Origin: Flavobacterium sp. KJJ | Lineage (GTDB): Bacteria > Bacteroidota > Bacteroidia > Flavobacteriales > Flavobacteriaceae | Assembly (NCBI RefSeq): GCF_000708595.2 | Contig: NZ_JARP01000002.1 | Span: 620,001 to 684,000, forward strand | Length of the DNA stretch: 64,000 nucleotides | Direction: 5' to 3' | In this document: in pieces, positions 1-7,638 of the stretch | How positions within the stretch are numbered: the stretch's first letter is position 1 | How the letters are laid out: each line of letters starts with the position of its first letter | The notes under the pieces: model-generated | Seen by the model: only the letters and a program-made list of their open reading frames with translations | Told to the model about the DNA's origin: nothing | The model's database searches: none | Position numbers and translations under genes: made by a program

Positions 1-19
1 TACCGTGCAAATGTAATGC

Positions 20-391
20 CTAATTTTCTAATTCGATAATTTCATTCTGAATTTTCTTTGTCAAACTTTTGAAAACCAATTCATACGAATGATCAATGAG
101 TTCTTTGACGAATTTGTCTGGAAGATTTCCATTTAAAGCAATCGTATTCCAATGTACTTTGCTCATATGAAAACCAGGTTTTATTTCTTCATACTCAGCT
201 CGCAATTCCTGAGCACGATCTGGATCACACTTTAAATTGGCAGAAGCTTCATTCTTTTCCCATTGAGATAATGAGGATAAAGCAAACATTTTACCACCAA
301 CTTTAAAAACTAAAGTATCTTCATCAAAAGGGAAATGTTCTGTTACGCCTTTTCTAGAAAGGCAATATTCATAGAAAGTTTCTAGATTCAT
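20..391 (-). CDS. MmcQ/YjbR family protein
   Basis: A 123-residue protein of the MmcQ/YjbR fold, a small CyaY-like DNA-binding family with no settled cellular role. The family signature is visible as FPFDEDTLVFKVGGKMFAL near residues 20-38, followed by a conserved HWNTIALNG stretch near residue 80. The length is normal for the family. It is the last gene of a three-gene minus-strand run: its ATG overlaps the stop of the DUF4260 gene by 4 bases, so the two are probably translationally coupled. No signal peptide or membrane segment is seen. Family assignment is firm; function is unknown. Confidence 0.85.
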   Translation of the reverse strand: MNLETFYEYCLSRKGVTEHFPFDEDTLVFKVGGKMFALSSLSQWEKNEASANLKCDPDRAQELRAEYEEIKPGFHMSKVHWNTIALNGNLPDKFVKELIDHSYELVFKSLTKKIQNEIIELEN

Positions 392-750
392 ACCATGTTA
401 TTTTTTCCAATTTTACCTAAATGTGTGTCTTGAAATCCAGTTTCATACTTTAATCCGTAACCAAACATTCTATCCATTGATGAGTGTGAAAATAAAATAA
501 TTCCGGACAATTGCAAAATTTCAATTTTAAAATAACAGCCTAATATATAAATTATAACGGCAATTCCTTTATGATGAAAAACGTTGTAGAAAAATGCACC
601 GCTTTTATTTCCAAAAATATAACCCAGCATCGATAAATCAGGTGCTAAAATTAAAGCCAAAAACCACCACCATTCATAATTCAAAAGGCTGAATAAATAG
701 ATTCCGAGTACAAATAAGCTTAATTCTTCTAGTTTAATTATTTCTTTCAT
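388..750 (-). CDS. DUF4260 family membrane protein
   Basis: A 120-residue, mostly hydrophobic protein matching the DUF4260 family by its pattern: three to four predicted membrane segments, a polar APDLSMLGYIFG motif near residues 36-47, an FHHKG motif near residue 58, and a C-terminal SSMDRMFGYGLKY stretch. The function of this family is not known. The 5' end overlaps the stop of the GNAT gene by 4 bases and the 3' end overlaps the YjbR gene by 4 bases, so the three are very likely one transcript. It should sit in the inner membrane. Confidence 0.8.
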   Translation of the reverse strand: MKEIIKLEELSLFVLGIYLFSLLNYEWWWFLALILAPDLSMLGYIFGNKSGAFFYNVFHHKGIAVIIYILGCYFKIEILQLSGIILFSHSSMDRMFGYGLKYETGFQDTHLGKIGKNNMV

Positions 751-1148
751 AATAGTTTTTTTTCCATCATTTTTTCAGGATGTTCTAATTTTTTAAAACC
801 AAATTTTTCATATAAAAAGTGCGCATCTGTTGTCGCTAATCTCCAAATTTTAATATTTTTAAGAACAGGTTCGTTCATCATATTTTCAACTAAAACAGAC
901 GAATATCCTTTACCGCGATGTTCTTCAGTAATAAAAACATCCATCACATATCCAAAAACTACAAAATCGGTAATTACGCGCGCAAAGCCAATTTGTTTGT
1001 CATCTAAATAAATTCCAAAACAAACCGAAGCATCAATTGCAGTCTGAACTTCTTCGATAGTTCTGGGCGCTGTCCAATAAATAGCTGCCAAAAAGTTGTG
1101 TATAAACGGAACGTCAAGTTTGGTTTTATCAGTTGAGACACTAATCAT
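747..1148 (-). CDS. GNAT family N-acetyltransferase
   Basis: A GCN5-related N-acetyltransferase of 133 residues when started at the ATG at 1148. A longer reading frame begins with a GTG at 1169, but that GTG lies in a repeat that starts at about 1164, so the internal ATG is preferred. The acetyl-CoA binding motif A is seen as EEHRGKGYSS (about residues 75-84), preceded by the strand VMDVFI. The substrate cannot be told from sequence. It is the first gene of the three-gene run whose members overlap by 4 bases each. Confidence 0.85.
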   Translation of the reverse strand: MISVSTDKTKLDVPFIHNFLAAIYWTAPRTIEEVQTAIDASVCFGIYLDDKQIGFARVITDFVVFGYVMDVFITEEHRGKGYSSVLVENMMNEPVLKNIKIWRLATTDAHFLYEKFGFKKLEHPEKMMEKKLL

Positions 1149-1164
1149 AGTTTTGTTTTTTTTA

Positions 1165-1290
1165 GCCACGAATTACACGAATTTACATGAATTTATTTTT
1201 TGCCAAGATTAAAGGATGAAAAATAATTCAATCTGTGTAAACCTTTGGCAAAAAAAAGCAAGATTTAGTCAGTGAAAATTAGTGTAATTG
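1165..1290. repeat. Inverted repeat, GCCACGAATTACACGAATTT family
   Basis: An imperfect inverted repeat fills the gap between the GNAT gene and the cyclase gene. The arm AATTACACGAATTT (1171-1184) matches, with one change, the reverse complement of AAATTAGTGTAATT (1276-1289). A second, inner pair (TTTTTTGCCAA near 1195 and TTGGCAAAAAA near 1245) makes a nested hairpin. The left end begins GCCACGAA, as do the elements at 2091 and 19066, which marks it as a dispersed family. Confidence 0.6.
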
Positions 1291-1328
1291 GTTCGCCAAT
1301 TCCCTTTCGCTCGCGTCGTGGCAAACCT

Positions 1329-2075
1329 TTAAATCTTATATAAAATCGGTTTTGATGGACTTGCATCGTTTTCAAACGAAGCGATTTGAAGATTTAAAAT
1401 ATAATTTCCATCTTCAATTTCGTCTGGGACATAAATCATTTCGGTAATTGTCGCATTCAATCTGGCATCAGAATTTAGATTATGTGTGTCTTTTACATTC
1501 CAAAATGCTTTATGTGCCAATAATTTTCCTTCATCATGCTCTTTGTCCACACTTGGCAAATCGATCAATAAATGCTGAATTTCGCTTTCGCGGATGAAAA
1601 TCGCAGCATCTTCAGACAAGTAAGGCGGATTTGTATTCGAGTATTTTCTTGATTTTTTTTCGTTTTGATTTGGAAGTGTTCTGATAATCAAAGCTTCTGT
1701 TTTGCTGAACGAATTCGAAATGCTATCTTTCGTAATCACAAAATCATCTCCAATTTTATCAGGTTCAACTGTAATCAATTTTGCATGAAAGAAAAACTGC
1801 TTCAAACATTGATTTATGCTGTAAAAATCATTAGTAATATGTCCCAAACATTCCGTGTGAGTTCCATGCCCATGTGGGTTGAAGAAAATATTATTAAAAT
1901 TCGTAGATGATTTTCCTTCCGAAACTTTCCCGATCCAATCGCCAAAAACTACAGGTTCGATAACGGGTTTTTCGATATACCACGCAATTGGGTTTTCGTC
2001 TGTATTGCTTAAAGGAATTGAGATATCAATGGGTTTTGATAAGTCGATTTCGAAGTTGTTGATTTTTGCTCGCAA
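1329..2075 (-). CDS. Cyclase family protein (kynurenine formamidase-like)
   Basis: A metal-dependent hydrolase of the cyclase/kynurenine formamidase superfamily. The zinc-binding signature is seen as HGHGTHTE (about residues 68-75) with a further His a few residues on. The total length of about 248 residues is normal. There is no ATG at the 5' end: the longest frame opens with a GTG at 2111 inside a repeat, while homology-like sequence begins at a TTG at 2075 (TTG CGA GCA AAA ATC), so I place the start there. No tryptophan-degradation genes are adjacent, so kynurenine formamidase activity is only one possibility. Confidence 0.8.
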   Translation of the reverse strand: MRAKINNFEIDLSKPIDISIPLSNTDENPIAWYIEKPVIEPVVFGDWIGKVSEGKSSTNFNNIFFNPHGHGTHTECLGHITNDFYSINQCLKQFFFHAKLITVEPDKIGDDFVITKDSISNSFSKTEALIIRTLPNQNEKKSRKYSNTNPPYLSEDAAIFIRESEIQHLLIDLPSVDKEHDEGKLLAHKAFWNVKDTHNLNSDARLNATITEMIYVPDEIEDGNYILNLQIASFENDASPSKPILYKI

Positions 2076-2090
2076 AGTTTGTTTTTTTAT

Positions 2091-2149
2091 GCCACGAAGG
2101 CTCAAAGGCACAAATTAATTTAAACTTTGTGGCTTAGTGTCTTTGCGGC
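2091..2149. repeat. Inverted repeat, GCCACGAAGG family
   Basis: Arms 2091-2114 (begins GCCACGAAGGCTCAAAGG) and 2125-2149 (ends TGTCTTTGCGGC) are imperfect inverted copies around a 10-bp loop. The element lies between the stop of hemW-side sequence and the 5' end of the cyclase gene and supplies the false GTG start of the latter. It shares its outer GCCACGAA end with the elements at 1165 and 19066. Confidence 0.6.
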
Positions 2150-2156
2150 TATTTTT

Positions 2157-3305
2157 TTACTCTTCCAAATTTAGATAAAATAGATCACTTGCAATTCCAT
2201 CCGTTAAAAATTTTCCCTTTGGAGTTGGTTTAAGAATGTTATTTTCAATTGAAAGCAAATCGTCTTTTAAGAATTTTTGAGCTTGTTTTTTTAGATAATT
2301 CAAATATTCCAAACCAAATTCATTTTCAACTCTTTCTAAAGAAACGCCCCAAATCGTTCTTAAACCAGTCATAATATATTCATTATAGCGATCTGAAATA
2401 GTCAGAATTTCAGTTTCGATAGGAAGCTCATTGTTCTGAATCGATTTCAAATACAACGAATTATTCGCAATATTCCAGCCTCTTTTTTCGCCGTCATAAC
2501 TATGTGCCGAAGGCCCGATTCCGATATATTTTTTTCCGAGCCAGTAAGCCGAATTGTTTTTGGAAAAATAATTCTCTTTTCCAAAATTCGATAATTCATA
2601 ATGAATGAATCCGTTTTTTTGAAGTGTTTCAACTAAAATCATAAAGTGATTTGAAGCCGCTTCATCTTGAGGTTCAGCAATTTTTCCTGTATCAATAAGT
2701 TTTCTTAAAGCTGTTTTTGGTTCAACCGTCAACGCATAACTCGAAATATGCGGAATGCCAAAACTCAAAGCCGTTTCGATATTCTGTTTCCACATTTCGT
2801 CGCTCATTCCTGGAATTCCGTAAATCAAGTCCAGCGAAATATTATCAAAATACTTTGTTGCTTCTTGTAAACATTTTATGGCTTCCGCGGCATTATGAGC
2901 GCGATTCATCATCTTCAAATCTTCTTCATAAAAAGACTGAATTCCAATGCTTAAACGATTTATCGGACTTTTAGATAATGCAAAAATTCGCTCTGCAGAC
3001 AAATCATCAGGATTTGCTTCGAGCGTAATTTCCGGATTTTCTACAACATTGTAGTTTTTATAAACTTCTGAAATTAAAAAATTGATTTCGTCATTGGTCA
3101 AAACAGAAGGAGTTCCGCCTCCGAAATAAATGGTTTCTACTCCCGAGAATTCGGGATCGTTGTCAAATTCATTTTTACGCATACCAATTTCTTTAGCCAA
3201 AGCCAAAACCATCTCGTCTTTCTTCTTCATCGAAGTCGAAAAATGAAAATCGCAATAATGGCAAGCCTGCTTGCAAAAAGGAATATGGATGTAGATACCG
3301 CTCAT
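2157..3305 (-). CDS. hemW: Radical SAM family heme chaperone HemW
   Basis: A 382-residue HemW, formerly called oxygen-independent coproporphyrinogen III oxidase-like. The radical SAM cluster motif CKQACHYCDFHF places the three Fe-S cysteines at residues 11, 15 and 18, and the following YFGGGTPS motif binds S-adenosylmethionine. The HemW C-terminal domain is present (GPSAHSYDG, YNEYIMTGLR). HemW is a heme-binding chaperone, not the biosynthetic HemN. The start ATG at 3305 directly precedes the conserved SGIYIHIPFC. A TCCCGA hairpin sequence lies in frame inside the gene at 3141-3156 (see findings). Confidence 0.93.
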   Translation of the reverse strand: MSGIYIHIPFCKQACHYCDFHFSTSMKKKDEMVLALAKEIGMRKNEFDNDPEFSGVETIYFGGGTPSVLTNDEINFLISEVYKNYNVVENPEITLEANPDDLSAERIFALSKSPINRLSIGIQSFYEEDLKMMNRAHNAAEAIKCLQEATKYFDNISLDLIYGIPGMSDEMWKQNIETALSFGIPHISSYALTVEPKTALRKLIDTGKIAEPQDEAASNHFMILVETLQKNGFIHYELSNFGKENYFSKNNSAYWLGKKYIGIGPSAHSYDGEKRGWNIANNSLYLKSIQNNELPIETEILTISDRYNEYIMTGLRTIWGVSLERVENEFGLEYLNYLKKQAQKFLKDDLLSIENNILKPTPKGKFLTDGIASDLFYLNLEE

Positions 3306-3345
3306 TTTTAGTTTTCAGTCTCAGTTTTCGGTCTCAGTCTCAGCT
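3306..3345. repeat. Low-complexity repeat of CAGTCTCAG type
   Basis: Directly upstream of hemW lies a run of TTTTCAGTCTCAG-like units (about three imperfect copies in 40 bp). A short matching piece, GAGACTGAAAAC, appears in opposite orientation near 14757. It has no coding potential and no visible terminator shape. Confidence 0.45.
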
Positions 3346-3369
3346 CTTAACTGTGACCGCGATTGTAAA

Positions 3370-3924
3370 CTATTTTCTAATTTTGTCCTCATTTTGTTTC
3401 ACAAAAGCATCCCAGCCTGTATAACTTTTTCCGGCCACGATTTTTCCAGAGTTAAAAAAATGACAAACCGCCGCCGCCAATCCATCAGTTGAATCGAGAT
3501 TTTTAGGCAGTTCTTTTAGACCTAAAAGCTGTTGCAGCATTTTCGCAACTTGTTCTTTGCTGGCATTTCCGTTTCCGGTAATGGCCATTTTTATCTTTTT
3601 TGGTTCATATTCCGTAATCGGAATATCTCGTGAAAGTCCGGCTGCCATAGCAACGCCTTGTGCGCGTCCCAATTTTAGCATAGATTGGACGTTTTTGCCA
3701 AAGAAAGGTGCTTCAATCGCAATTTCATCAGGATGATGCGTTTCGATTAATTCGATTGTTCGTTCAAAAATGATTTTTAGCTTTTGGTAATGATTGTCGT
3801 ATTTGGAAAGTTGCAATTCATTCAATTGCAAAAATTCCATTTTTTTATTGATGACTTTAATCAATCCAAAACCCATAATTGTTGTTCCTGGGTCAATACC
3901 TAATATGATGCGTTCTTTTGTCAA
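3370..3924 (-). CDS. ruvC: Crossover junction endodeoxyribonuclease RuvC
   Basis: RuvC resolves Holliday junctions during recombinational repair. Acidic active-site residues are visible: Asp11 in GIDPGTT, Glu71 in IAIEAPFF, Asp147 in [11 protein letters not shown], with the terminal His at about 155. Taking the TTG at 3924 as start gives 184 residues, the usual length. A longer frame from a GTG at 4008 adds 28 residues that are only translated repeat sequence ([12 protein letters not shown] and the GCCACATTATCTAA element), so it is rejected. The flippase gene is divergent, 35 bp upstream of the false start. Confidence 0.9.
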   Translation of the reverse strand: MTKERIILGIDPGTTIMGFGLIKVINKKMEFLQLNELQLSKYDNHYQKLKIIFERTIELIETHHPDEIAIEAPFFGKNVQSMLKLGRAQGVAMAAGLSRDIPITEYEPKKIKMAITGNGNASKEQVAKMLQQLLGLKELPKNLDSTDGLAAAVCHFFNSGKIVAGKSYTGWDAFVKQNEDKIRK

Positions 3925-4030
3925 GAGAGTTTTTGTTTCAAGTTTTTTTGTTTCAAGCTTCAAGTTTTTGAAATGAAACGATTCATTTTCTAATATACTA
4001 ATTGCCACATTATCTAATTCTCAAATTGAT

Positions 4031-4038
4031 TACTTTTG
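4031..4038 (+). promoter_or_regulatory. -7 element abutting the flippase start codon
   Basis: TACTTTTG matches the Bacteroidota -7 consensus TAnnTTTG. It ends 4 bases before the ATG at 4043, so transcription would begin at or next to the start codon. No good -33 TTTG is seen at 17-21 bp upstream, where a repeat lies. Confidence 0.4.
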
Positions 4039-4042
4039 CAGC

Positions 4043-4987
4043 ATGATTTCAATTCCTCACAAAGCTAAACAATTCCTCGTTCTTCTAGTCAAACTTTTGA
4101 TCGTTGGCGGCGCATTTTATTTTATTTACAGTCAGCTGGCAAATAATGACAAATTGGACTGGAACAAGTTTTTAATATTGTTTCGCAAAAACCAGTCGGT
4201 TTTAGGAATTGCATTTATATTGCTTTTAAGTGTTTTAAATCGTTATTTCGAGATTTTAAAATGGCAAAATCTGGCAAAAGTTATTCAAGAAATCTCGCTT
4301 GGCGAAGCCACAAAACAGGTTTTAGCTGCCTTGACAGCGGGAATTTTTACTCCAAACGGAGTAGGAGAGTACGCCGGAAAAGCGTTGTATTATCCTAAAT
4401 CAGAAGCTAAAAAAGTGGTTTTTCTCAACTTGATCTGCAACGGAATTCAGATGATTTTGACCATTATTTTTGGAATCTTCGGATTATTATATTTTAATGC
4501 AAATTATAATGTGATTACTGCCAAAACTGTCGCAATTTTATTTGGCGGTTTTGTTTTGATTTTAATCCTATTGTTTTCTCTAAAAAAAATCAAAATCAAA
4601 GGATATTCGATTGAAAAACTCATTCATAAAATCAATGAAATTCCAAAATCAATTCATCAAAAAAACATTTTTTTAGGAATTTGCCGTTATCTGGTTTTCT
4701 CTCATCAATACTATTTTTTATTTTTAGCTTTTGATGTCGATTTGCCTTATTTAACTTTAATGGCAGCCATTACGTCGGTTTATTTTTTAGCTTCATCATT
4801 GCCGACATTTCAATTTTTAGACTTCGCAGTTAAGGGAAGTGTTGCTATTTATTTCTTCGGAATTCTAGGCGTAAACGAATGGATTGTCGTTTTTATTACC
4901 ACTTTAATGTGGTTTTTAAATGTAGTTTTGCCTGTAGTTTTAGGAAGTTATTATGTGTTGAATTTTAAGGCAAAAACCACAGTATGA
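4043..4987 (+). CDS. Flippase-like membrane protein (LPG synthase TM-domain family)
   Basis: A 314-residue integral membrane protein with about eight hydrophobic segments, matching the lysylphosphatidylglycerol synthase transmembrane/YbhN-type family. The stretch LTAGIFTPNGVGEYAGKA (about residues 93-110) is typical. There is no soluble synthase domain, so it is more likely a lipid-linked substrate translocator than a synthase. It overlaps the following glycosyltransferase by 4 bases (ATGA), which points to a joint role with a lipid-linked sugar. A -7 element abuts the start codon. Confidence 0.8.
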   Translation: MISIPHKAKQFLVLLVKLLIVGGAFYFIYSQLANNDKLDWNKFLILFRKNQSVLGIAFILLLSVLNRYFEILKWQNLAKVIQEISLGEATKQVLAALTAGIFTPNGVGEYAGKALYYPKSEAKKVVFLNLICNGIQMILTIIFGIFGLLYFNANYNVITAKTVAILFGGFVLILILLFSLKKIKIKGYSIEKLIHKINEIPKSIHQKNIFLGICRYLVFSHQYYFLFLAFDVDLPYLTLMAAITSVYFLASSLPTFQFLDFAVKGSVAIYFFGILGVNEWIVVFITTLMWFLNVVLPVVLGSYYVLNFKAKTTV

Positions 4988-6087
4988 TTTTGGTTTTATT
5001 TATCATATTGATAATTTATGTGATAAGCATCAGTTTGCTTATTGGTGGATTTTTTAATGTAAAAAAATATCGAAATCAAGGCTTAAAGCCAAAGACAAGC
5101 TTTACTGTAATCGTTCCTTTTCGCAATGAAGAAGAAAATCTGCCTCATCTCTTAAAAAGTTTTTCAAATTTAAATTATCCAACAGATTTATTCGAAGTTA
5201 TTTTGGTAGATGATAATTCAAAAGAAAAATTTAAAATTTCAAGTTTCAAGTTTCAGGTTTCTGTAATCGATAATATCAGGGTATCAAATTCGCCTAAAAA
5301 AGATGCCATTTTAACCGCGATTCAAAAGGTAAAAACGGATTGGGTTATCACAACAGATGCAGATTGTATTGTTCAGGAAAACTGGCTTTTAACCTTCGAC
5401 AATTACATTCAGGAAAATAATGTTTCGATGCTTGCCGGCGCAGTTTCTTATCAGTGCGAAAACTCTTTTTTGCATCATTTTCAGCAATTGGATTTAACGA
5501 GTTTGCAAGGTGCAACAATAGGAAGTTTTGGACTTAAAAAAGCTTTTATGTGCAACGGAGCCAATTTTGCCTACAAAAAATTTTTGTTTGAAAAACTAAA
5601 CGGATTTGACGGAAATAACAAAATTGCGAGTGGAGATGATGTTTTTTTACTTCAAAAAGCCGTAGAACAATTTTCAGATAAAGTACATTATTTAAAAGCA
5701 AAAGATGCAATTGTAAGTACAAAACCAACAGAAAATTGGAAATCCTTATTCCATCAAAGAGTGCGCTGGGCATCAAAAACAAGTTCGTATAAAAGTATTT
5801 TCGGAAAGTGTTTGGGAGTAATAGTTTTTTTTGGAAATCTCAGTTTCGTGCTCGGTTTTCTTTTTTTACTTTTTGGAACACTTTCTTACCCTTTATTTGT
5901 CATGTTCGCTTTTTTCAAGTTTATAACCGATTTTGTTTTGCTTTATATCACAAATCGATTCTTAACGAAAAGTAGAATCAAAAGTCTTATTTTAAGCAGT
6001 TTGCTGTATCCTTTTTTCAGTTCAGCTGTGGCGTTATACAGTCTTTTTGGCTCCTACGAGTGGAAAGGAAGAAAGTTTAGAAGCTAG
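4984..6087 (+). CDS. Glycosyltransferase family 2, membrane-anchored
   Basis: A 367-residue family 2 glycosyltransferase. There is an N-terminal membrane segment (residues 1-25), a GT-A domain with VIVPFRNEEENLPHLL, the nucleotide-binding VDDNS, the metal-binding TDADC motif, and the acceptor-side QRVRWASK, then two to three C-terminal membrane segments. It should act at the inner-membrane cytoplasmic face. The start overlaps the flippase gene by 4 bases. Residues directly after VDDNSKEK (FKISSFKFQVS) are encoded by a repeat unit that also occurs upstream of ruvC; this is an in-frame insertion in the loop after the first Asp motif. Confidence 0.87.
   Translation: MILVLFIILIIYVISISLLIGGFFNVKKYRNQGLKPKTSFTVIVPFRNEEENLPHLLKSFSNLNYPTDLFEVILVDDNSKEKFKISSFKFQVSVIDNIRVSNSPKKDAILTAIQKVKTDWVITTDADCIVQENWLLTFDNYIQENNVSMLAGAVSYQCENSFLHHFQQLDLTSLQGATIGSFGLKKAFMCNGANFAYKKFLFEKLNGFDGNNKIASGDDVFLLQKAVEQFSDKVHYLKAKDAIVSTKPTENWKSLFHQRVRWASKTSSYKSIFGKCLGVIVFFGNLSFVLGFLFLLFGTLSYPLFVMFAFFKFITDFVLLYITNRFLTKSRIKSLILSSLLYPFFSSAVALYSLFGSYEWKGRKFRS
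5234..5263 (+). repeat. In-frame TTTCAAG repeat inside the glycosyltransferase gene
   Basis: Three tandem TTTCAAG/TTTCAGG units lie inside coding sequence and keep the frame. The same unit is found in the region 3933-3970 upstream of ruvC. The encoded residues look inserted relative to the usual spacing after the VDDNS motif. Confidence 0.5.
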
Positions 6088-6095
6088 TTTTTTTA

Positions 6096-6162
6096 ACCAT
6101 ATAAGTTCTATAGTTTTATTTAATAAAAACCTTAGCTTGAATTGCTTACATAACTTATATAC
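6096..6162. repeat. Inverted repeat, ACCATATAAG family, copy A
   Basis: The left arm starts ACCATATAAGTTCTATAG at 6096 and the right arm, CTTACATAACTTATAT, is at 6145-6160; the two are imperfect inverted copies with a loop of about 30 bp. It lies between the converging glycosyltransferase and lipoprotein genes. Copies B and C are at 14133 and 21074. Confidence 0.65.
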
Positions 6163-6175
6163 TGAGATTTATAAA

Positions 6176-6661
6176 TTATTTTCTGTCTCTTTCTTTAAGA
6201 ATTACAGGTAAAATAAACTGTGTTTTTACTGGAATACCACGTTTTATGGCAGGATTTATTTTAGGAAAATCGACTAAACGGGCGTGAAGAATGCTGTCAA
6301 TTTTAATTGTATCATAAGCAACAGAATCTTTAGGAAACTGTGGCTCAAATTTCATAGTTGCGTTAGGAAATACAGTTACTTTTACTTCAATAGTATCTAA
6401 TTCTGGATACATAATCGACAACGTATCAATGTCTAATTTTTCCTGAATAAGCTGTGCCATAACTTCAAAAAAGCATTGCTGACGCTGTTTTTTATCAGGG
6501 ATTTTTTCGCAGTCTACTACTGATGGATATTCGTCAACTTCTTTCCAGTTGATGGATTTTAATTCCTTTTGGAGTAATTCTTTTTCAGACGGAACCTGCT
6601 TCTCAAAATATTGACAAGAATTAAAAAATAAAACGAATAAAAAAAGAGAAAACTGCTTCAA
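6176..6661 (-). CDS. Conserved lipoprotein, unknown function
   Basis: A 161-residue lipoprotein. A hydrophobic signal of about 14 residues ends in a lipobox, FFNSC, with the lipidated Cys at about 16. The start is a TTG at 6661; no in-frame ATG exists between it and the upstream region and the signal peptide begins right there. The C-terminal part (FPKINPAIKRGIPVKTQF) loosely resembles the TonB C-terminal fold but lacks enough signature for a call. The following gene upstream, 6708-7091, is also a small exported protein on the same strand, so the two may be co-transcribed. Confidence 0.7.
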   Translation of the reverse strand: MKQFSLFLFVLFFNSCQYFEKQVPSEKELLQKELKSINWKEVDEYPSVVDCEKIPDKKQRQQCFFEVMAQLIQEKLDIDTLSIMYPELDTIEVKVTVFPNATMKFEPQFPKDSVAYDTIKIDSILHARLVDFPKINPAIKRGIPVKTQFILPVILKERDRK

Positions 6662-6707
6662 GATTTTGAAATTGAATTGAATAATAGATTATGGTATAAA
6701 AATACGA

Positions 6708-7091
6708 TTATTTTTTTTGAGAAGCTTTGTATTGCAGATAATCTTCATAGGTTTCTGAAAGCCATTGCTCTTTGTTTTGTGCTGCAACTTGCTTTTGATC
6801 AGGATATAAGTGAGCCAATCGATCTGAAAATGTTGCTATTTGAACTGTATAATTGTAAAATTCTGTTTTTGTTAAAATTACTTTTGAATCATTTTTGCGA
6901 TTAAAATATTCAAAGAAAAGAGCATCAAATTCTTTCATAGAAAAATTTAATACTTTTTTCTTATTACTTTTATAAATGCTGTCCTGCAATAGTTGATCGT
7001 GGACAGATGTTTTTTTTGCCTGTGAATATGTATTATTACAAATCAAGAACATTAAAAAACAAAATAAAAAAAAGTTCAAAAGCTTATACAT
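6708..7091 (-). CDS. Small exported protein, unknown function
   Basis: A 127-residue protein that I do not recognise. A signal peptide is clear (MYKLLNFFLFCFLMFLICN, cleavage near NTYSQA at about residue 25). The mature part is charged, predicted helical, and rich in Lys, Gln and Tyr; it ends in YLQYKASQKK. It is followed on the same strand by the TTG-start lipoprotein 46 bp downstream, and it diverges from the DUF456 gene. The periplasm is the likely location. Confidence 0.65.
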   Translation of the reverse strand: MYKLLNFFLFCFLMFLICNNTYSQAKKTSVHDQLLQDSIYKSNKKKVLNFSMKEFDALFFEYFNRKNDSKVILTKTEFYNYTVQIATFSDRLAHLYPDQKQVAAQNKEQWLSETYEDYLQYKASQKK

Positions 7092-7137
7092 AGCCTATTT
7101 TTACCAAGGTTTTGTAGGGGCAAAATTACAAAAATAT

Positions 7138-7638
7138 ATGGATTTACTATTAGTTGCACTAGGTTTTATTTGCATGATTGTTGGGGTTTTTGGCAGTTTT
7201 TTGCCCGTATTGCCTGGCTTAACGAGTTGCTGGATAGGTTTGCTGCTATTACATTTAACAAAAGCAGTAGACAATAACTATTGGCTTTTAGGAATTACCC
7301 TTTTAATTACAATTGTTATCACCATTCTCGATTACGTAATTCCCTCAAAAGGCACCAAAAAATTTGGAGGAAGTTCGTATGGAGTTTGGGGAACGAATAT
7401 TGGTTTAATAGTGGGAATTTTGGCTCCTATACCTTTTGGAGTTATCATTGGTCCATTTGTTGGAGCATTTGTCGGCGAAATGATTTATGACTCGACAAAT
7501 CATAAAAGAGCATTAAAAGCGGCCACTGGATCGGTACTCGGATTTCTTGCATCAAGCTTTATTAATTTCTTATTTTGTATTATTTTTCTAGGTATTTTTT
7601 TAAGTGTGACATGGGAATATCGAAATATTTTATTTTAA
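7138..7638 (+). CDS. DUF456 domain-containing membrane protein
   Basis: A 166-residue protein with four to five hydrophobic segments and glycine-rich stretches (GPFVGAFVGEMIYD near residues 105-118), as in the DUF456 family. The motif FLPVLPGLTSCW near residue 22 is typical of its first helix. Function is unknown. It stands alone, divergent from the small exported protein; the two starts are only 46 bp apart and share one promoter region. Confidence 0.82.
   Translation: MDLLLVALGFICMIVGVFGSFLPVLPGLTSCWIGLLLLHLTKAVDNNYWLLGITLLITIVITILDYVIPSKGTKKFGGSSYGVWGTNIGLIVGILAPIPFGVIIGPFVGAFVGEMIYDSTNHKRALKAATGSVLGFLASSFINFLFCIIFLGIFLSVTWEYRNILF

Noticed and set aside
3370..4008. A longer RuvC of 212 residues
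   Set aside because: The extra 28 residues come from intergenic repeats and begin with a GTG. The TTG at 3924 gives the normal length.
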